From assembly GCA_007570785.1 (NCBI GenBank), contig ML662465.1, positions 3,307,172 to 3,371,171 of the forward strand: 64,000 bases of DNA. The letters run 5' to 3'. A program made the translations under genes and the position numbers. Below, piece by piece: positions 32,005 to 43,260 of the stretch. Below the pieces are notes generated by a model. That model was not told where the DNA came from. It ran no database searches and saw only the letters and a program-made list of their open reading frames with translations. The DNA comes from Antilocapra americana (lineage: Eukaryota > Chordata > Mammalia > Artiodactyla > Antilocapridae). Within the stretch, counting starts at the first letter, position 1. The number at the start of each line of letters is the position of its first letter.

Positions 32005-32125
32005 TGAGGGTTGCAATGAGTTTCCTCATCCACTAAATGGAGGTTAATAACTTCACAGGAAAGTACTGGGAAGATGAAATGAGATGAAAGTCACCAGTCA
32101 ACCTGGCACGTCGTAGGGCAGATTT
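32005..32125 (+). repeat. MIR: MIR SINE
   Basis: GAGTTTCCTCATCCACTAAA, ATGGAGGTTAATAACTTCAC and CAACCTGGCACGTCGTAGGG are the MIR 3' half in sense orientation, only about 35 bp from the opposite-strand MIR at 31865-31970. Confidence 0.7.
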
Positions 32126-33321
32126 ACTCTTGAAAGTGGTGCCTGCAGATTAATTTTAAAACTTTAAAGTTACCAGATACAGGGGAGAAGTCATGCATCT
32201 TCAGACATCTTTGTCCTAAAAACTTTAGTTGTTTAAATCTGATTCCTTCAGTATAAGAGTTCCACCCAGATAGAAACATAAAGTCTGCTTTTTGATGAGG
32301 AGCATGTTTTATGGTTGTTGTTTTTTTTTCACAATGACAATTAATAGTAAGTTTCAAACAAAAATCTTCAAAGGGATTTGAGGAACTTCAGTTTATTTCA
32401 TAACTGTCAGTTCATGTTTTGGATGCCCAGACTCCACTTGAATGATGTCTGTGTCTGTCTTAGATGCTCGTGGGGTGGAATCAGGGCATGGATGACCATC
32501 ACTCCCTGATTATTGCTTGATTAGAGGAGACACAAGCTCTGAGACTGTTGTGAGGCTGACCCCACACTTACATGATCACAAGAAAACCAGTCTGTAGGGC
32601 TGTGTGGCTCTATGTGTGGCTTCAAGAAAGAGGTTGAGCAAGCAGCTACCTAGGATCTCAGTGGCTTTCTAACTCTTGGTTCTGGTCCCTCATCCTGCTG
32701 AGTTTCCAATTTCAGATTCTAGCCTCCCAAGAGGTCTGGCTCTATTTCTTATTAAGTTTCACGTTACATCTTTGAATCCTTATAATAAATCTTCCTTTCA
32801 TTTTTTCCTTAGCCTGATATGAATGATCTCCTGTTACCTGCAAATAAAGGCATCACAAAAGATGCAGCTTTCACGAAGGTGGGAGCTAAAATCGTGTATC
32901 ATCACTGTCTTGAAGGGCACATATTATGGAAGGCTTGAAAAGGGCAAGCATGTCTATGCTTTATAAAGAGACAAATGGCTGAGAGAAATCATATACCATG
33001 GAAGGTATTGAAATCACTAATACAATCACCCCACTCTACAACAATGGCTTACCCATCCTCCAACTTGCCTATTCAACTGCTTCCTTCATGACCCCCTTTG
33101 GCTTTCTTTATCAAGACATTTTGTCACTGGTTCTTCTACTATATTCCCTTTCTTTTTGTGCCAGCCCCCATACTTTTATCTCTCTCTCTGGTTCCATAGT
33201 CCTGGGTCTTATTCTAGCAATTTTCTGGATAATATCCTTACTACCATGTCCCTTCTCATTTCCCTACATTCACCAAGACAAAAATCCCAGCCCCAAATGA
33301 ACCATAGTCTCCCCTTTTCCA
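32126..33321. other. Repeat-poor stretch
   Basis: About 1.2 kb with no recognised repeat. A 100-codon plus-strand frame at 32998-33300 encodes a hydrophobic peptide (LVLLLYSLSFC...VLGLILAIFWIISLL) that would be membrane-spanning if made. I see no splice, promoter or family evidence that it is. Confidence 0.35.
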
Positions 33322-33690
33322 TGTATCATAGTCTGAACAGTGTTCCTCCCAAAATTCATGTTGAAATCTCAGACCCCAGAACTTCAGAATGTGTGGGGAG
33401 AAGCATCTTTAGAGAGATAGGTAAAGTGAGACCCTGGCAATAGGCTCAATCCAATATGACTGGTGTCCTTAAAAGAAGAGGAGCTAGCACACAAACACAC
33501 AAGAAAGAAAGACTATATGAAAATAGAGAAAAGATATTCATCTATAAGCCAAGGAGAGAGACCCTCAGACAAAACAACCCTGCCAACACCCTGACCTTGG
33601 ACTTCTAGTCTTCAGAACTATTAGAACTGAATGTCTGTTATTTCAGCCCCCTAAGGTACTTTGTTATGATAGCCACAGCAAACTGATACA
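33322..33690 (+). mobile_element. MLT1: MaLR-type (MLT1-like) solo LTR
   Basis: Starts TGTATCATAGTCTGAACAGT and ends GCAAACTGATACA, giving TG...CA ends. Internal blocks are CAAAATTCATGTTGAAATCT, ATCCAATATGACTGGTGTCC, AAGCCAAGGAGAGAGACCCT and ACTTTGTTATGATAGCCACA. Length about 370 bp fits. No clear 5-bp TSD remains. Confidence 0.85.
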
Positions 33691-34366
33691 CTATCCAAGT
33701 CCCTGAGTATCTGAGAGGTGCTGGAGAAAACTACACATCTGGGCAGAATGCATTCACTATCAACTCACGATCACTGCCAAGCCCACTTGGACCCTTGGCC
33801 TAGAAATTCTGCTACAGTTCTGAGTAACTTGCATTTCCACTCTCCTTAATGTATATTTCTACATTTTTTCAGATCTCCAAATACCCCACTACATTTTCCA
33901 TCCATCTTCGTGACGACATTCATTCCTACTGCACACTCCAACAAGTCATCAGGAGCAGACGCACTGAACTTCCTACCCGTGTACCTACAATCTCACCTAC
34001 ATCCTGCCTCACTCATGCTCTGGTTCCCAGGGCACCCCCTACCCCCACCTCCTTAGAATCTTCTCTGCTTTCAATCATTCTACCTCAACCAGTTTCTTTC
34101 CATCAGTATTTATTAATAAAAAGTGCTCAAGGCTCTTCCACGTTATATCGGTCTCCCCGACTATAAAGTGAACATAATTACAGCTTCCTTAAATAGCTGT
34201 TATGAGTTCTATGTGCAAGTATCCAGCATATGCCTGGAACACCATAGAAACATATGATCCTGCTTACATTTCCATCAGAATGGCAGTTTCTCAGTGTCTC
34301 TAGCACACACACACTGTCTCTCCAGAGGGAGAGATTTATGTTATATATTTACATATACAAACATTT
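33691..34366. other. Unassigned stretch with a MIR fragment
   Basis: No gene. The part at 34145-34250 (GACTATAAAGTGAACATAAT, then GCATATGCCTGGAACACCAT) resembles a MIR 3' end in plus orientation. The rest is pyrimidine-rich and unassigned. Confidence 0.4.
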
Positions 34367-34587
34367 GGGGCTTCCTAGGTGAAGTTAGTGGTAAAGAACC
34401 CACCTACAAACGCAGGAGACATAAGAGATGCAGGTTTGATCCCTGAGTCAGGAAGATCCTCTGGAGAAGGGCATGGCAACCACTCCAGTATCCTTGCCAG
34501 GAGAATCCCATGGACAGAGGAGCCTGGTGGACTATAGTCCATAGGGTCGCAAAGAGTCAGACATGACTGAAGAGACTTAGTATGCAC
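34367..34587 (+). mobile_element. Bov-tA: Bov-tA SINE
   Basis: Sense copy GGGGCTTCCTAGGTGAAGTT to CTGAAGAGACTTAGTATGCA, followed by an alternating (TA/TACA) tract to about 34625. Confidence 0.95.
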
Positions 34588-34625
34588 ACATATACATATA
34601 TATATGTATACATATTATATATGAA
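34588..34625. repeat. AT-rich dinucleotide tract
   Basis: ACACATATACATATATATAT-type alternating purine-pyrimidine sequence at the 3' end of the Bov-tA. Confidence 0.85.
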
Positions 34626-35938
34626 ATCTGTATGTCATAGATTTTGCATATAAGGGAGAAGAAATCCCAGAGATATTTAAAGTTTAAAAATAATTATTTT
34701 TGGCTCTAAACTCTGACACTCTGATGTAGACTGTGCTTGATGAGACCCCAGAGAATAAAACACATTTTGTGTTACATGAAGAGAGCAGAACGAGCTGTTT
34801 AGCATAAAACCAGTGAGGTTGCTGGGATTGCTTCTAGTGATGTACATGCAGAAGATGACACTATAAAGAAAATGCTTCCTCGGTTAAAGTAAAGCACAGG
34901 TTTTTTTCCCAGACAACAGAGGGGGAGCACAAGGACAAAGGATGTGGGAAATGCCTCTCTGGGACAGTCAGGCTGGGGAGGATATCCTCTGGAGTGTAAG
35001 TATGAGCGAAAATCTCCATTATAGTTGCCGCTCTGGGATAGAACCATCAGTCCCGCAGCCTGGATATCATCACCATGGAAACAACATTTGAACTCCCCGG
35101 GCATCACCATCAAGAGAACCAAAATCACCAGCATATACACCTGTCACTGTGGATACTCTGATCCTCCTCATCGGACAAGAAGGACCATATGCCTTTTGTC
35201 ATCCATTATCACTGCTCTGACTTGGGTCCCTTTGCTCCGAGTCCAGTGTGCCCTCATGCCCGAGGAGGAGGAAAAACCACTGGTGCTTGCTCAGCAGCTA
35301 CTGGAAAAGCTGCGTGGCCGGCTGTGTGTTCAAGAGTCTGGTGGCCACCACTGCAGGCACAGGTTCTACAGATGTCCTCTGAAGTCAGAGCTACGTCTCA
35401 GGACAACGCCAGGCTGATGGTGGTGATGCAGTTACTCAGCAGACTGACGGGCTCTTCACCCAGGGCAGGCATGTCTGCAGAGCTGCAGAAGTAGGCCTGT
35501 GTCAGGGGCCCCATCACAGCCAAGTTGGCAGTGTCCCACATCTGACTGTGGAGAGGACACGGGAAGACTGGATTTGCTCACAAGGGATGCAGGCCGGGCC
35601 TGGGCTCTCCTTGGAAGCGTCGTGACTCTGAGCGAGCTAGGCCACCTCATCCACAGGCCTCTCGGCTACCGTCTGCCCTGTGCAGGGGTGTATGGCTCAT
35701 CCAGGGCCCTCCCAGCCCCAAACTCAGTGAGTTTCACTCTCCACGCAGCCCTGTTTCTCCCAGGGCTGCCAAGACACCACCAGGCCACCCACACTCTGCT
35801 ACCAGGTACAGCGCTAGTTCACTCCACCCTTGTTCCTTCCCAAATGGACTGCCAGGTATTCTATTCCAGGCTTCTATTGTTTTCTAGACTGTGTACAAAT
35901 CTGATTGTGTTCTAATTTAAACAAAAACTGAGAAAGCA
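34626..35938. other. GC-richer unassigned segment with opposed open frames
   Basis: About 1.3 kb with no recognised repeat, and GC-richer than its neighbours from about 34900 to 35850. It has a 113-codon minus-strand frame at 35140-34799 (starting MYMLVILVLLMVMPGEFKCC, with NYNGDFRSYLHSRGYPPQPD later). Plus-strand frames lie at 35025-35417 (130 codons), 35189-35494 and 35499-35915 (138 codons). I do not recognise any product. Could be a decayed processed gene, an untranslated exon or chance. Confidence 0.3.
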
Positions 35939-36220
35939 GGCTTCCCTGGTGGCTCTGTGGTAAAGGATCCACACAGGAGACATGGCTTCGATCTTTGGTC
36001 CAGTGTCCCGGAAAACTAAGCCCGCGTGCCACAGCTGTCGAGCCTGTGCACCAGAGCCCGGGAACTGCAGCTCTCTCGTGCCAAAGCTACTGCAGCCCAA
36101 GCGCCTCGCAACAAACGAAAGGCTGCAATGAGAAGCCTGTGTACTGTAGCTAGAAAAACGCCCTTGCGGCATCAAAGATCCAGTACAGCCAAAAATTAGT
36201 AAATAAATAAAATTGTTTAA
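35939..36220 (+). mobile_element. CHR-2: CHR-2-type SINE, near full length
   Basis: Head GGCTTCCCTGGTGGCTCTGT, long middle with GAGCCTGTGCACCAGAGCCC and GCAATGAGAAGCCTGTGTAC, and tail CAGCCAAAAATTAGTAAATA. A 16-bp TSD with one mismatch (AAAAACTGAGAAAGCA at 35923-35938; AAAAACTGAAAAAGCA at 36221-36236) fixes both ends. Confidence 0.93.
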
Positions 36221-36852
36221 AAAAACTGAAAAAGCAAAAAATATGTAAAGAAATAAATAGTAGCCTTAAAGGAGATTCCCTGAAAGTCTTATTAATCCAA
36301 AATATATAAATCATCTCAAATGGTTAAAGGAAAATTTAGATCCGGAAGAGTTGTGTAATGAGATTGACACCTCATTCCTATGTTTCCTTTTACCTGTGGC
36401 CCTTCTTCCTTTTGGACAGGTAACAGTCATTGTCAAGGGTTGGTTAATCAGAAAGAAGCATGGAGTTCTTCTCCTGCTTTTGCCTTTGAAAAGTTTAGAC
36501 CTTTGAATTCTGGAAACATAAGCCCTGAGGGAAATCAGGAAGCAGAAAGTACAACTTGTAAGCACATCCTGTGAAGAGAAAGAATTCCCTGGGCTGAAAG
36601 AATCAAGGGCACAAATAGGACCACTGGTGCAAATTTCTAGCAATCCTTTTTCAACAAAGCAGGGATAGGACTAAATGTCAGGAAGAAACTGGGATCTGAA
36701 ATGCAAATCTTCTTGAGAAAGCAACTTGTTGTTAAGAAAGTGAAAGCAAGAACCTAGGGGAACACCACCAGCCCCACCCCCCACCCCCCATGTGGAGGAA
36801 CAAGTAGAGAGACACAGGTACACTGTGGTGGGGACCGGAGGGATCTCTCTAG
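36221..36852. other. Unassigned stretch
   Basis: No repeat or gene recognised. C-rich run CCCCACCCCCCACCCCCCAT at about 36771-36790. Confidence 0.35.
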
Positions 36853-37055
36853 CCCAGTGGTTCGTAGGGATGACTTTGCCCCTGAGAGAACACTTGGCAA
36901 TGCCTGGAGATATATTTGGTGTCATAAGTGGGAGGGAGGTGTTACTACTGGCATCTAGCAGGTAGAGGCCAGAGATGCTGCTAAGGACTCAGCAATGCAC
37001 AGGCCAGCCCCCAGCAAAGAACCGTCTGAACTGAGATGTCAGTGGCAGAATTCTT
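36853..37055 (+). mobile_element. MER20: MER20-like hAT-Charlie MITE
   Basis: AGCCCAGTGGTTCGTAGGGA, ATGACTTTGCCCCTGAGAGA, ACTTGGCAATGCCTGGAGAT, TACTGGCATCTAGCAGGTAG and TGCACAGGCCAGCCCCCAGC follow the element's order over its whole length of about 200 bp. Confidence 0.85.
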
Positions 37056-38994
37056 AAGAAGGACGAGCTGCATAACCTGCAGGGCCCAATGAAAACTAAA
37101 ATATAGATCCAACCATGTTCAAAAACGTTAAAGTGGTGATGGCAGAGCATTAAGCCAAACACAGGTCTTTCTACGCATGTGGACCTGAGAAAGTATGCAG
37201 GCTGCATAGCCGAAACGCTAGCCCTGCTGCTGAGAAGTTTATCCAGACAGCCCTCTCATCATCAAAGGGCCAAGAGGCCATACCCCTTGAAGAAGGTCTG
37301 GAAATGGCTGGGCTTCCCAGGGACAGTCCTCTGACCTACAGAAGCTCCAAAGAAGAGAGGGGACCTAGATGCATCATGTACCAGGAATGCAGGGGAGGAC
37401 AAAAAACAATACAAGTAGATCTAGGAAGCCAGACTATGAAGCATCAGATTCATCCAATTAGGGAAGAAATATCAAATATGCAAAGCTCCCCAACTGTGAC
37501 TGCAGAAGAAGTGAAACTATGTTTCTAAAAGCAATTACAAAGAAAGAAATCATATTTAAAAGATGGATGGATTTAATCACATAAAAATAAAAATCACCTT
37601 TAAGCTAGTAAATATCCTCCAAAAGGAAATGACAGTCAAGGAAAAATCACTTATAACTGATCAGGAAGATGCAGAGCCAAGAGTAGTACTATGTAAAGAG
37701 TTCTTATAAGTCAATAAAAGGAAAATGCATTAGAAAAAGTAGACTATCAACCCCTCCCCAAACTGTAAATGTCATAATCAGATAGATTTAGTACCAGTAA
37801 AAAGTTCAAAGGTACAAAACAGAACAATAAGAAAACATTTTTCATCTACCATTTTGAGGAAAGAACAAAAATAATTATAACCCTGAGTTTGGAAGAAGAA
37901 AAAGAAAGTAAAATACTTTCCAGACTCTGCTGTTAAGTTTATATATTGATAGGAGTTTTCTGGATGGGAAAAAGACAATATGCATCAAAATGCTAAAATG
38001 ATAAACTCTCCCTTCGGTAATTTTATCCATGTGCCTTGGTCCTGAGGAAATCTTTAGGCAAGTGAATTAAAAAATCAGTTAAAAAATGGGTGTCCTAACT
38101 TGTCTAAATTCTTTCAGCTCCTAAACAGCAGAATAGGTATTTGAACCCAGACCTGCCTTCTCCAGAGGAAAGTACATCAAAAATAAGCAGGTAAGAGATG
38201 ACACAGGTCAATAAGCAACTCTCAGCGAGTCAAACTCAGGGCCTGAACCATCCATCCGTCTCTCTGCACAGGAGGTCAGAATCATCACATGGGATGCGAG
38301 AATGGTACACTTCTAGGGATCTAAACTTTCAGCAGGGGGAGGAAGATAACTCAGATCCTTCTTACACAGTGGGCACTTCCTCAGGAATCCAGGTCAGGAT
38401 CTGACTTTGGGATGAATATTCAATCCCCTGACCTGTCTGTTGTACAGCCAATCTATGACATGAACGAAAAACATCTCTCCCACTAGTAAGAGGCTTCAAG
38501 CTATGAATGAGAAATCACATTCTTTCAGCGCACCCCCAGAGCACATGTCCAGTGGAGTTGAAATGACACCCGGGACCGCAGCTCTGTGAGTGATGACTGG
38601 ATTCCATGGATGAATGAGCGTAGAATCACCAGCATAAAACAGATGGGCCATGCGTTTTCACAGGCAGAAGTAATTCTGATGATGCCATTAGAATTAAGAA
38701 GGAATGGACACAAGACTTCCAGGGGGAGACTCGTGATCTTTTAGCGCATTTCATTTCTGGAAATAGGCCTCTCTACAGACCGCACATACATCACCAGAAA
38801 CTGCCCAGGTCTCGGTGGGAGCATGACCCACTGTGGTTTGCATCACTGCTCTGGGAAACCCTCGAATGTCACGTAAAAGTGAAGGCCCAGACTACAGTGG
38901 GTTGATGGAGGAAAACCTTTTGTGTGGGAACACACTGTTCACGTGCAGTGTGTATGTGTGTGGTGTGTTTTCTGCAGGACTGCAGACTCTGGAA
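37056..38994. other. Repeat-poor stretch
   Basis: About 1.9 kb with no repeat I can name and no recognisable gene. AT-rich from 37530 to 38060, mixed afterwards. A short GT-rich run (GTGTATGTGTGTGGTGTG) lies near 38949. Confidence 0.4.
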
Positions 38995-38995
38995 A

Positions 38996-39225
38996 GCGAA
39001 AGTGTTAGTTGCTCAGTTGTATCCGACTCTTTGGGACCGCATGGATCATAGGCCCGCCAGGCTGTTCTGTCCAAGGCATTCTCCAGGCAAGAATACTGGA
39101 GTGGGTTGCCATTCCCATCTCCAGGGAATCTTTTCCACCCAGAGCTGCGGTCCCAACCTTTTCGACTGAACCTGGGTCTCCGGCATTTCAGGCAGATTCT
39201 TTACTGTTGGAGCCATCAGGGAAGA
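38996..39225 (-). mobile_element. Bov-tA: Bov-tA SINE
   Basis: Antisense copy from GCGAAAGTGTTAGTTGCTCA to reversed head GGAGCCATCAGGGAAGA. Body block CTCCAGGCAAGAATACTGGA is intact. Confidence 0.93.
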
Positions 39226-40199
39226 CCTGGAGGCCCCACCAGTGGATCAACCTTACCATGTTTCTTAAGCCAGATTCTTCTGGGAAGAGAACGGTCCTAC
39301 CAACAGCGGGGGCCTGGGTGACCCTGGGCCAATCTTCCCTGACTTCTCTCTGCCTCAGGCCTCCTGCCTCTGTGTAGGCCGTGCAGAGTCTGGAGTCCTG
39401 TAGGGATCCCCTGTCTATACGCCTGTCCAGTCCACACCCTCATAGTTCTCTCAAGTGACCCACGATGTCAGTTCTCTGACTTCCATCCTCTCATCTGTCC
39501 CCTCTTCATACCCCCGATGCCAGCACAGTCCTGTCTTCAAGGATCACCACTCCTGAGAACATCTCTGGATGAGAAAGACAAAGACAGAAAGCGGGAGTAA
39601 AAATAGAAAGAAATCAAGACTTAATCAGACGCCAAATCGGGAGCTTTTACAGCATCACGTGGTGGCTAAATGCAGATACCCAGCAAGTTTCTTTTCCCTC
39701 TTGCCTGTATTTTCTAACTTTCTCATTTCTTTATTGAAGATCTTTAGAGCAGCACTGTTTATTATCTATTTCTTGATACAGAACTGACATTTCTCATAGG
39801 AAATAAGCATGTTCTCTCCTTGGCCAAACTAAATCACATGTAAGCCAAAAAAGATGCTTGCTACCTAGATACTTTGGACTGGCAAAACATTTACTCTGCA
39901 GGTTCTGTGACATTTTATAAACATGAAGTCATACGTCCCACCCAACACTGCTGGATCCATGTTTCCGTGGTGAAGAAACTTTGGCCAGGAAAAGTCCACT
40001 GGCTTCCCCAAGATGGCAGTGAGTACCAAGGCAAAGGTCTTTATGATTCCCAAGTTCCAGGCATCAGCTGGGCAATACACATTAATTCCAGCCTTCAGGC
40101 ACCAGTCTTATCAGAGAAAAGTATTAATAACGTCACAAATGCATAATTATAAACCATAATAAGCAAAACTGGAGCTCTATCTCCAGCAGCAGAGGAAAA
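39226..40199. other. Unassigned stretch
   Basis: No repeat or gene recognised. A 90-codon plus-strand frame at 39874-40146 has no recognisable motif. Confidence 0.35.
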
Positions 40200-40396
40200 G
40201 TCAAATAAACGATGGTTCATCCATATATAATAAATTACTACTGTAGGCAATAAAAATGAATATGCATAAATACATTTATGGATTTACAATATGTCCTCCA
40301 TATGTTGATAAATAAAAAGAAAATAGGGTATAGAACAGATTATAAAATGTGTTCCTATTGTCATTAAAAGAAAAATAAAATACAAATATATATAGC
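40200..40396 (+). mobile_element. L1M: L1 3' end, diverged
   Basis: GGTTCATCCATATATAATAA, GGCAATAAAAATGAATATGC and GGGTATAGAACAGATTATAA resemble the L1M 3' end. Weak but in consistent order. Confidence 0.5.
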
Positions 40397-40406
40397 CCAG
40401 GTTTTT

Positions 40407-40627
40407 ATTTTTATTTATTTGGCTGTATCAGGTCTTCCTGAGATCCTTCCTGTATCCTTGCAGCATGCAGGATCTTCAATCTTCATTGAGGCATGCAAGA
40501 TCTTTAGTTGTGGCCTGCAAACTCAGCTGTGGCATGTGGGACCTATTTCCCCAACCAGGGATGGAACTTGGGTCCCTGCATTGGGAACGCAAAGTCCTAG
40601 CCACTGGGCCACCAGGGAAGTTCTGGT
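40407..40627 (-). mobile_element. CHR: CHR-type SINE
   Basis: Reversed copy: TTATTTGGCTGTATCAGGTC, TTTAGTTGTGGCCTGCAAAC, CCCCAACCAGGGATGGAACT and GCCACTGGGCCACCAGGGAA. Probable TSD of 10 bp with one mismatch: CCAGGTTTTT at 40397-40406 and CCAGGCTTTT at 40628-40637. Confidence 0.9.
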
Positions 40628-40700
40628 CCAGGCTTTTAACTGCTATCTGATACTGCCCTCCATTTGGGTACAGACCATCCTGTTAGCCCATGCCTTATCA

Positions 40701-40901
40701 CAGGGATGAGAAAAACATAGTCCATGGACCATATCCACCCTCCTGCCTGTCACTGCAAACAAAGTTTTATTTATTTATATATTGTCTATGTCTCCTTTCA
40801 TGCTACAACAGCAGAGTTGATCAGTTATAGCAGACACCGCAAGACAGCAAACCCTAAAACACTATCTGGCACTTTACAGAAAAAAATTGCCAACTCTTGT
40901 A
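40701..40901 (-). mobile_element. MER3: hAT MITE (MER3-like)
   Basis: CAGGGATGAGAAAAACATAG, CCATGGACCATATCCACCCT, GCAAACAAAGTTTTATTTAT, CAGCAGAGTTGATCAGTTAT and CACTATCTGGCACTTTACAG match the order of an old hAT element. The terminal CAGGG.TCAGCAAA-type repeats have decayed. Family name from memory. Confidence 0.75.
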
Positions 40902-41009
40902 CTAGTTTATCCAAGAATATGGGGGGTATGGATACTCTGAAATTATAGCATCTAAATTCCATATAAGCGCTGGTCTTCCTGTGAGGATTTCCCCAAGCAT
41001 CCCTCACTT

Positions 41010-41660
41010 CATTCTCTCAACAACCCTATGTGATATGTACTGTTATTAACCTCACTTTGTGTAATAAGGCAGAACAAATATGACTCCATATTAGATCTGT
41101 TTGTTTCATTTTAACCTTTGTATTCTTACTGCTTTTACGAGTTAAGAATGCCACCTATAGCCTGAAACATAGGAGACAGGCCATTCTCAAGGCTCTGGCC
41201 TTTAAAAGTATCTCACTTACCCATTCAGAAATAAAAAGTTGCAGAATAGAGAATAACATGTTTATTGTTGGAGGTTTGTAGGAACCTTGTGTCTAGACCT
41301 ACTTGGACATCTGCAAGAACAAAGGATTCCAATGCCAAGAAGTCTGAAGCAACCAACCATGTCCCTCCATAAAACAAGCCTGAATTATAACTTGGAGAAG
41401 CAGTTCTTTAGAACTCTTGTCCACCATTTTTTCAGTCTGCTGGCTTTCTGAATAAGATCACTCTTCCTTGCCCCAACATCTCATCTCTTGATTTATTGTC
41501 CTGTCATCCAGCCAACAGTAAGTATGACCCTAAACTCAGTAACATTTGCAGATGAGGAAACTGGAGTTGGTGGAGGTTAAGTAACCCAACCAAGATCACA
41601 CTGCTGGTAAAAGAAGCTGAGATTCAAACAGCTTTCACAGGCAAGGATGGGCTGACTCCA
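41010..41660 (-). repeat. MIR: MIR SINE split by an LTR
   Basis: Left part 41010-41059 (CTCAACAACCCTATGTGATA, then TGTTATTAACCTCACTTT) and right part 41545-41660 (GCAGATGAGGAAACTGGAGT, then AAGATCACACTGCTGGTAAA) join as one reversed MIR if the LTR at 41060-41544 is removed. Confidence 0.85.
41060..41544 (+). mobile_element. Solo ERV LTR with TG...CA ends and 4-bp TSD
   Basis: Begins TGTAATAAGGCAGAACAAAT and ends AAACTCAGTAACA. It is 485 bp and flanked by TTTG at 41056-41059 and 41545-41548. Inside near the 3' side is TTCTGAATAAGATCACTCTT, a decayed polyadenylation region, followed by a U5-like GATTTATTGTCCTGTCATCC. A 4-bp TSD and this layout suggest a class I (gammaretrovirus-like) LTR. No internal viral genes remain. 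Confidence 0.88.
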
Positions 41661-42746
41661 AAATTAGCTTAAGAGAGATTCATCCTCTTGCTTCTCCTCC
41701 TTACTTTTTTGTTCCAGCCTCTGGCTTCTTAAATAGAGCCACTGTCTAACTTTATATCTGCCTGAAGTCCTATAATTCTGTCATTATCTCTAAGTTTGGA
41801 TATAAATGATTCATAATATCATCAACTTGGACATCAGTAGGAACGTTATGGTACAGCCAGAGCAAACTCCAAGTCTGGATGGATGTCAGAGGTACAGACA
41901 GCAATGGTATTGATCACCGCTGGAGCAGTCAGCTATCAATGGAAGCTTCTGGAAGGGGTGAGATGAGGGTCATCATCTGAGCCTTGACTCTGGAGGATCT
42001 TGAAAGATAATACAGTGGGGGAAAGGCAGTCCAGAGAGAATATATAGGGCATGCTAAGAGCAGAGTTGTAAACGGTCTCATGGAATGCTTGCCAACATTA
42101 AAGGCACCAAGCCCTGCAGGGCAGTGGGGAAAAGAAGAGGGGAGGACAGAAGATCACAAGTATATATTTAGCCTTTTGGTAAAGTCATGAGCAACCATTT
42201 ACACAGTGGTATGTATATTACTGTATAATAAATTCCTTTCATTTTAATTTCTCCTTTATATTACAATTAGATCATACTGATTTTTTAATTATACATGTGG
42301 ATGGGTTACAATGTCTATGAATTTCATTTCAGGGGGTCTTACAAATTATTTTTTATAGAAATGGAAACTCCCTAGTAAACTCAGGGAGGAGTGGGGGTTC
42401 CATGAGGCTGGAGCTGGATGGAGAGGTGGACATATGAGCTGTAAGGGGATGCACTGAATGAGACAGGAAGGAAAATTATGGGAAAATCCTTAAGTACAGA
42501 GGCCATTTTACCTTGAAGCCAATGAGGCTGAAGCTTCAGTTAAGTCTGCAGATGCTTAGGGCCAATCTAAGACCTTGGGAGAAACCCTACATGTTCAGAT
42601 GGTCATTTTCTTTTTAATTTGAAATATATTTTATTGTCCATTTTGCTCAAAGCGGGGGCATTCCCCAGAATTGCATATGGAGGGCCCCCAAAACTTAGAC
42701 AGCCTTGCTTGGATGGCATTTATGCTTCAACAATGAGGAACAGAGA
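41661..42746. other. Unassigned stretch with an ancient-repeat fragment
   Basis: No gene. 41930-42080 (GAAGGGGTGAGATGAGGGTC, then TCTGAGCCTTGACTCTGGAG) resembles the same ancient repeat as 30745-31510. The rest is unassigned. Confidence 0.4.
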
Positions 42747-42876
42747 TTTCCCTGGTGGTTCAGTGGATAAGACTCCATGCTTCCGATGCAGGGGAGGTGA
42801 GTTTGATCCCTGGTTGCAGAACCAAGATCCCACATACTGTGCAATATGGCCAAAAACGATAAAATAAATAGGTAAA
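42747..42876 (+). mobile_element. CHR: CHR-type SINE, short
   Basis: AGATTTCCCTGGTGGTTCAG, TGGATAAGACTCCATGCTTC, GATCCCTGGTTGCAGAACCA and ATATGGCCAAAAACGATAAA give the head and A-rich tail. Confidence 0.88.
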
Positions 42877-43260
42877 CATATTAGGAATAAATAAAGGAGC
42901 TCTTTTTAAAAATGGGGAACATAGAGGTGTGTTTAAGCAAAGTGACACATTCCATGATGCAGAAAAATCACTGGGCACTCTTCTCTCAAGGAGATAAATG
43001 TTCTTATTTCTCATTCCCATTCCAGAGCAGTGAAACAGGCAAAGTGGTTCAGATTTGCCTTGTAATCATCCACATATGGACCCAGAAACATCAATGAATG
43101 GTGATCATGGTCTGCCTACCACCATGCTCCATCCATCAAGTTTCCCATGTCCGACTGTCCCAGGCACATTTCCCTCAAAGAACAGATGAACTACTCCTGG
43201 ACAGGAGGTATGAAGAGCAGTCTTCACACCACTCCTAGCAGGTGGACACATCTATAATTC
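42877..43260. other. Unassigned stretch
   Basis: No repeat or gene recognised. Confidence 0.35.

Noticed and set aside
34588..34625. Alternating TA tract as an origin or promoter
   Set aside because: It directly follows the 3' end of a Bov-tA and is simple-sequence expansion at the SINE tail.
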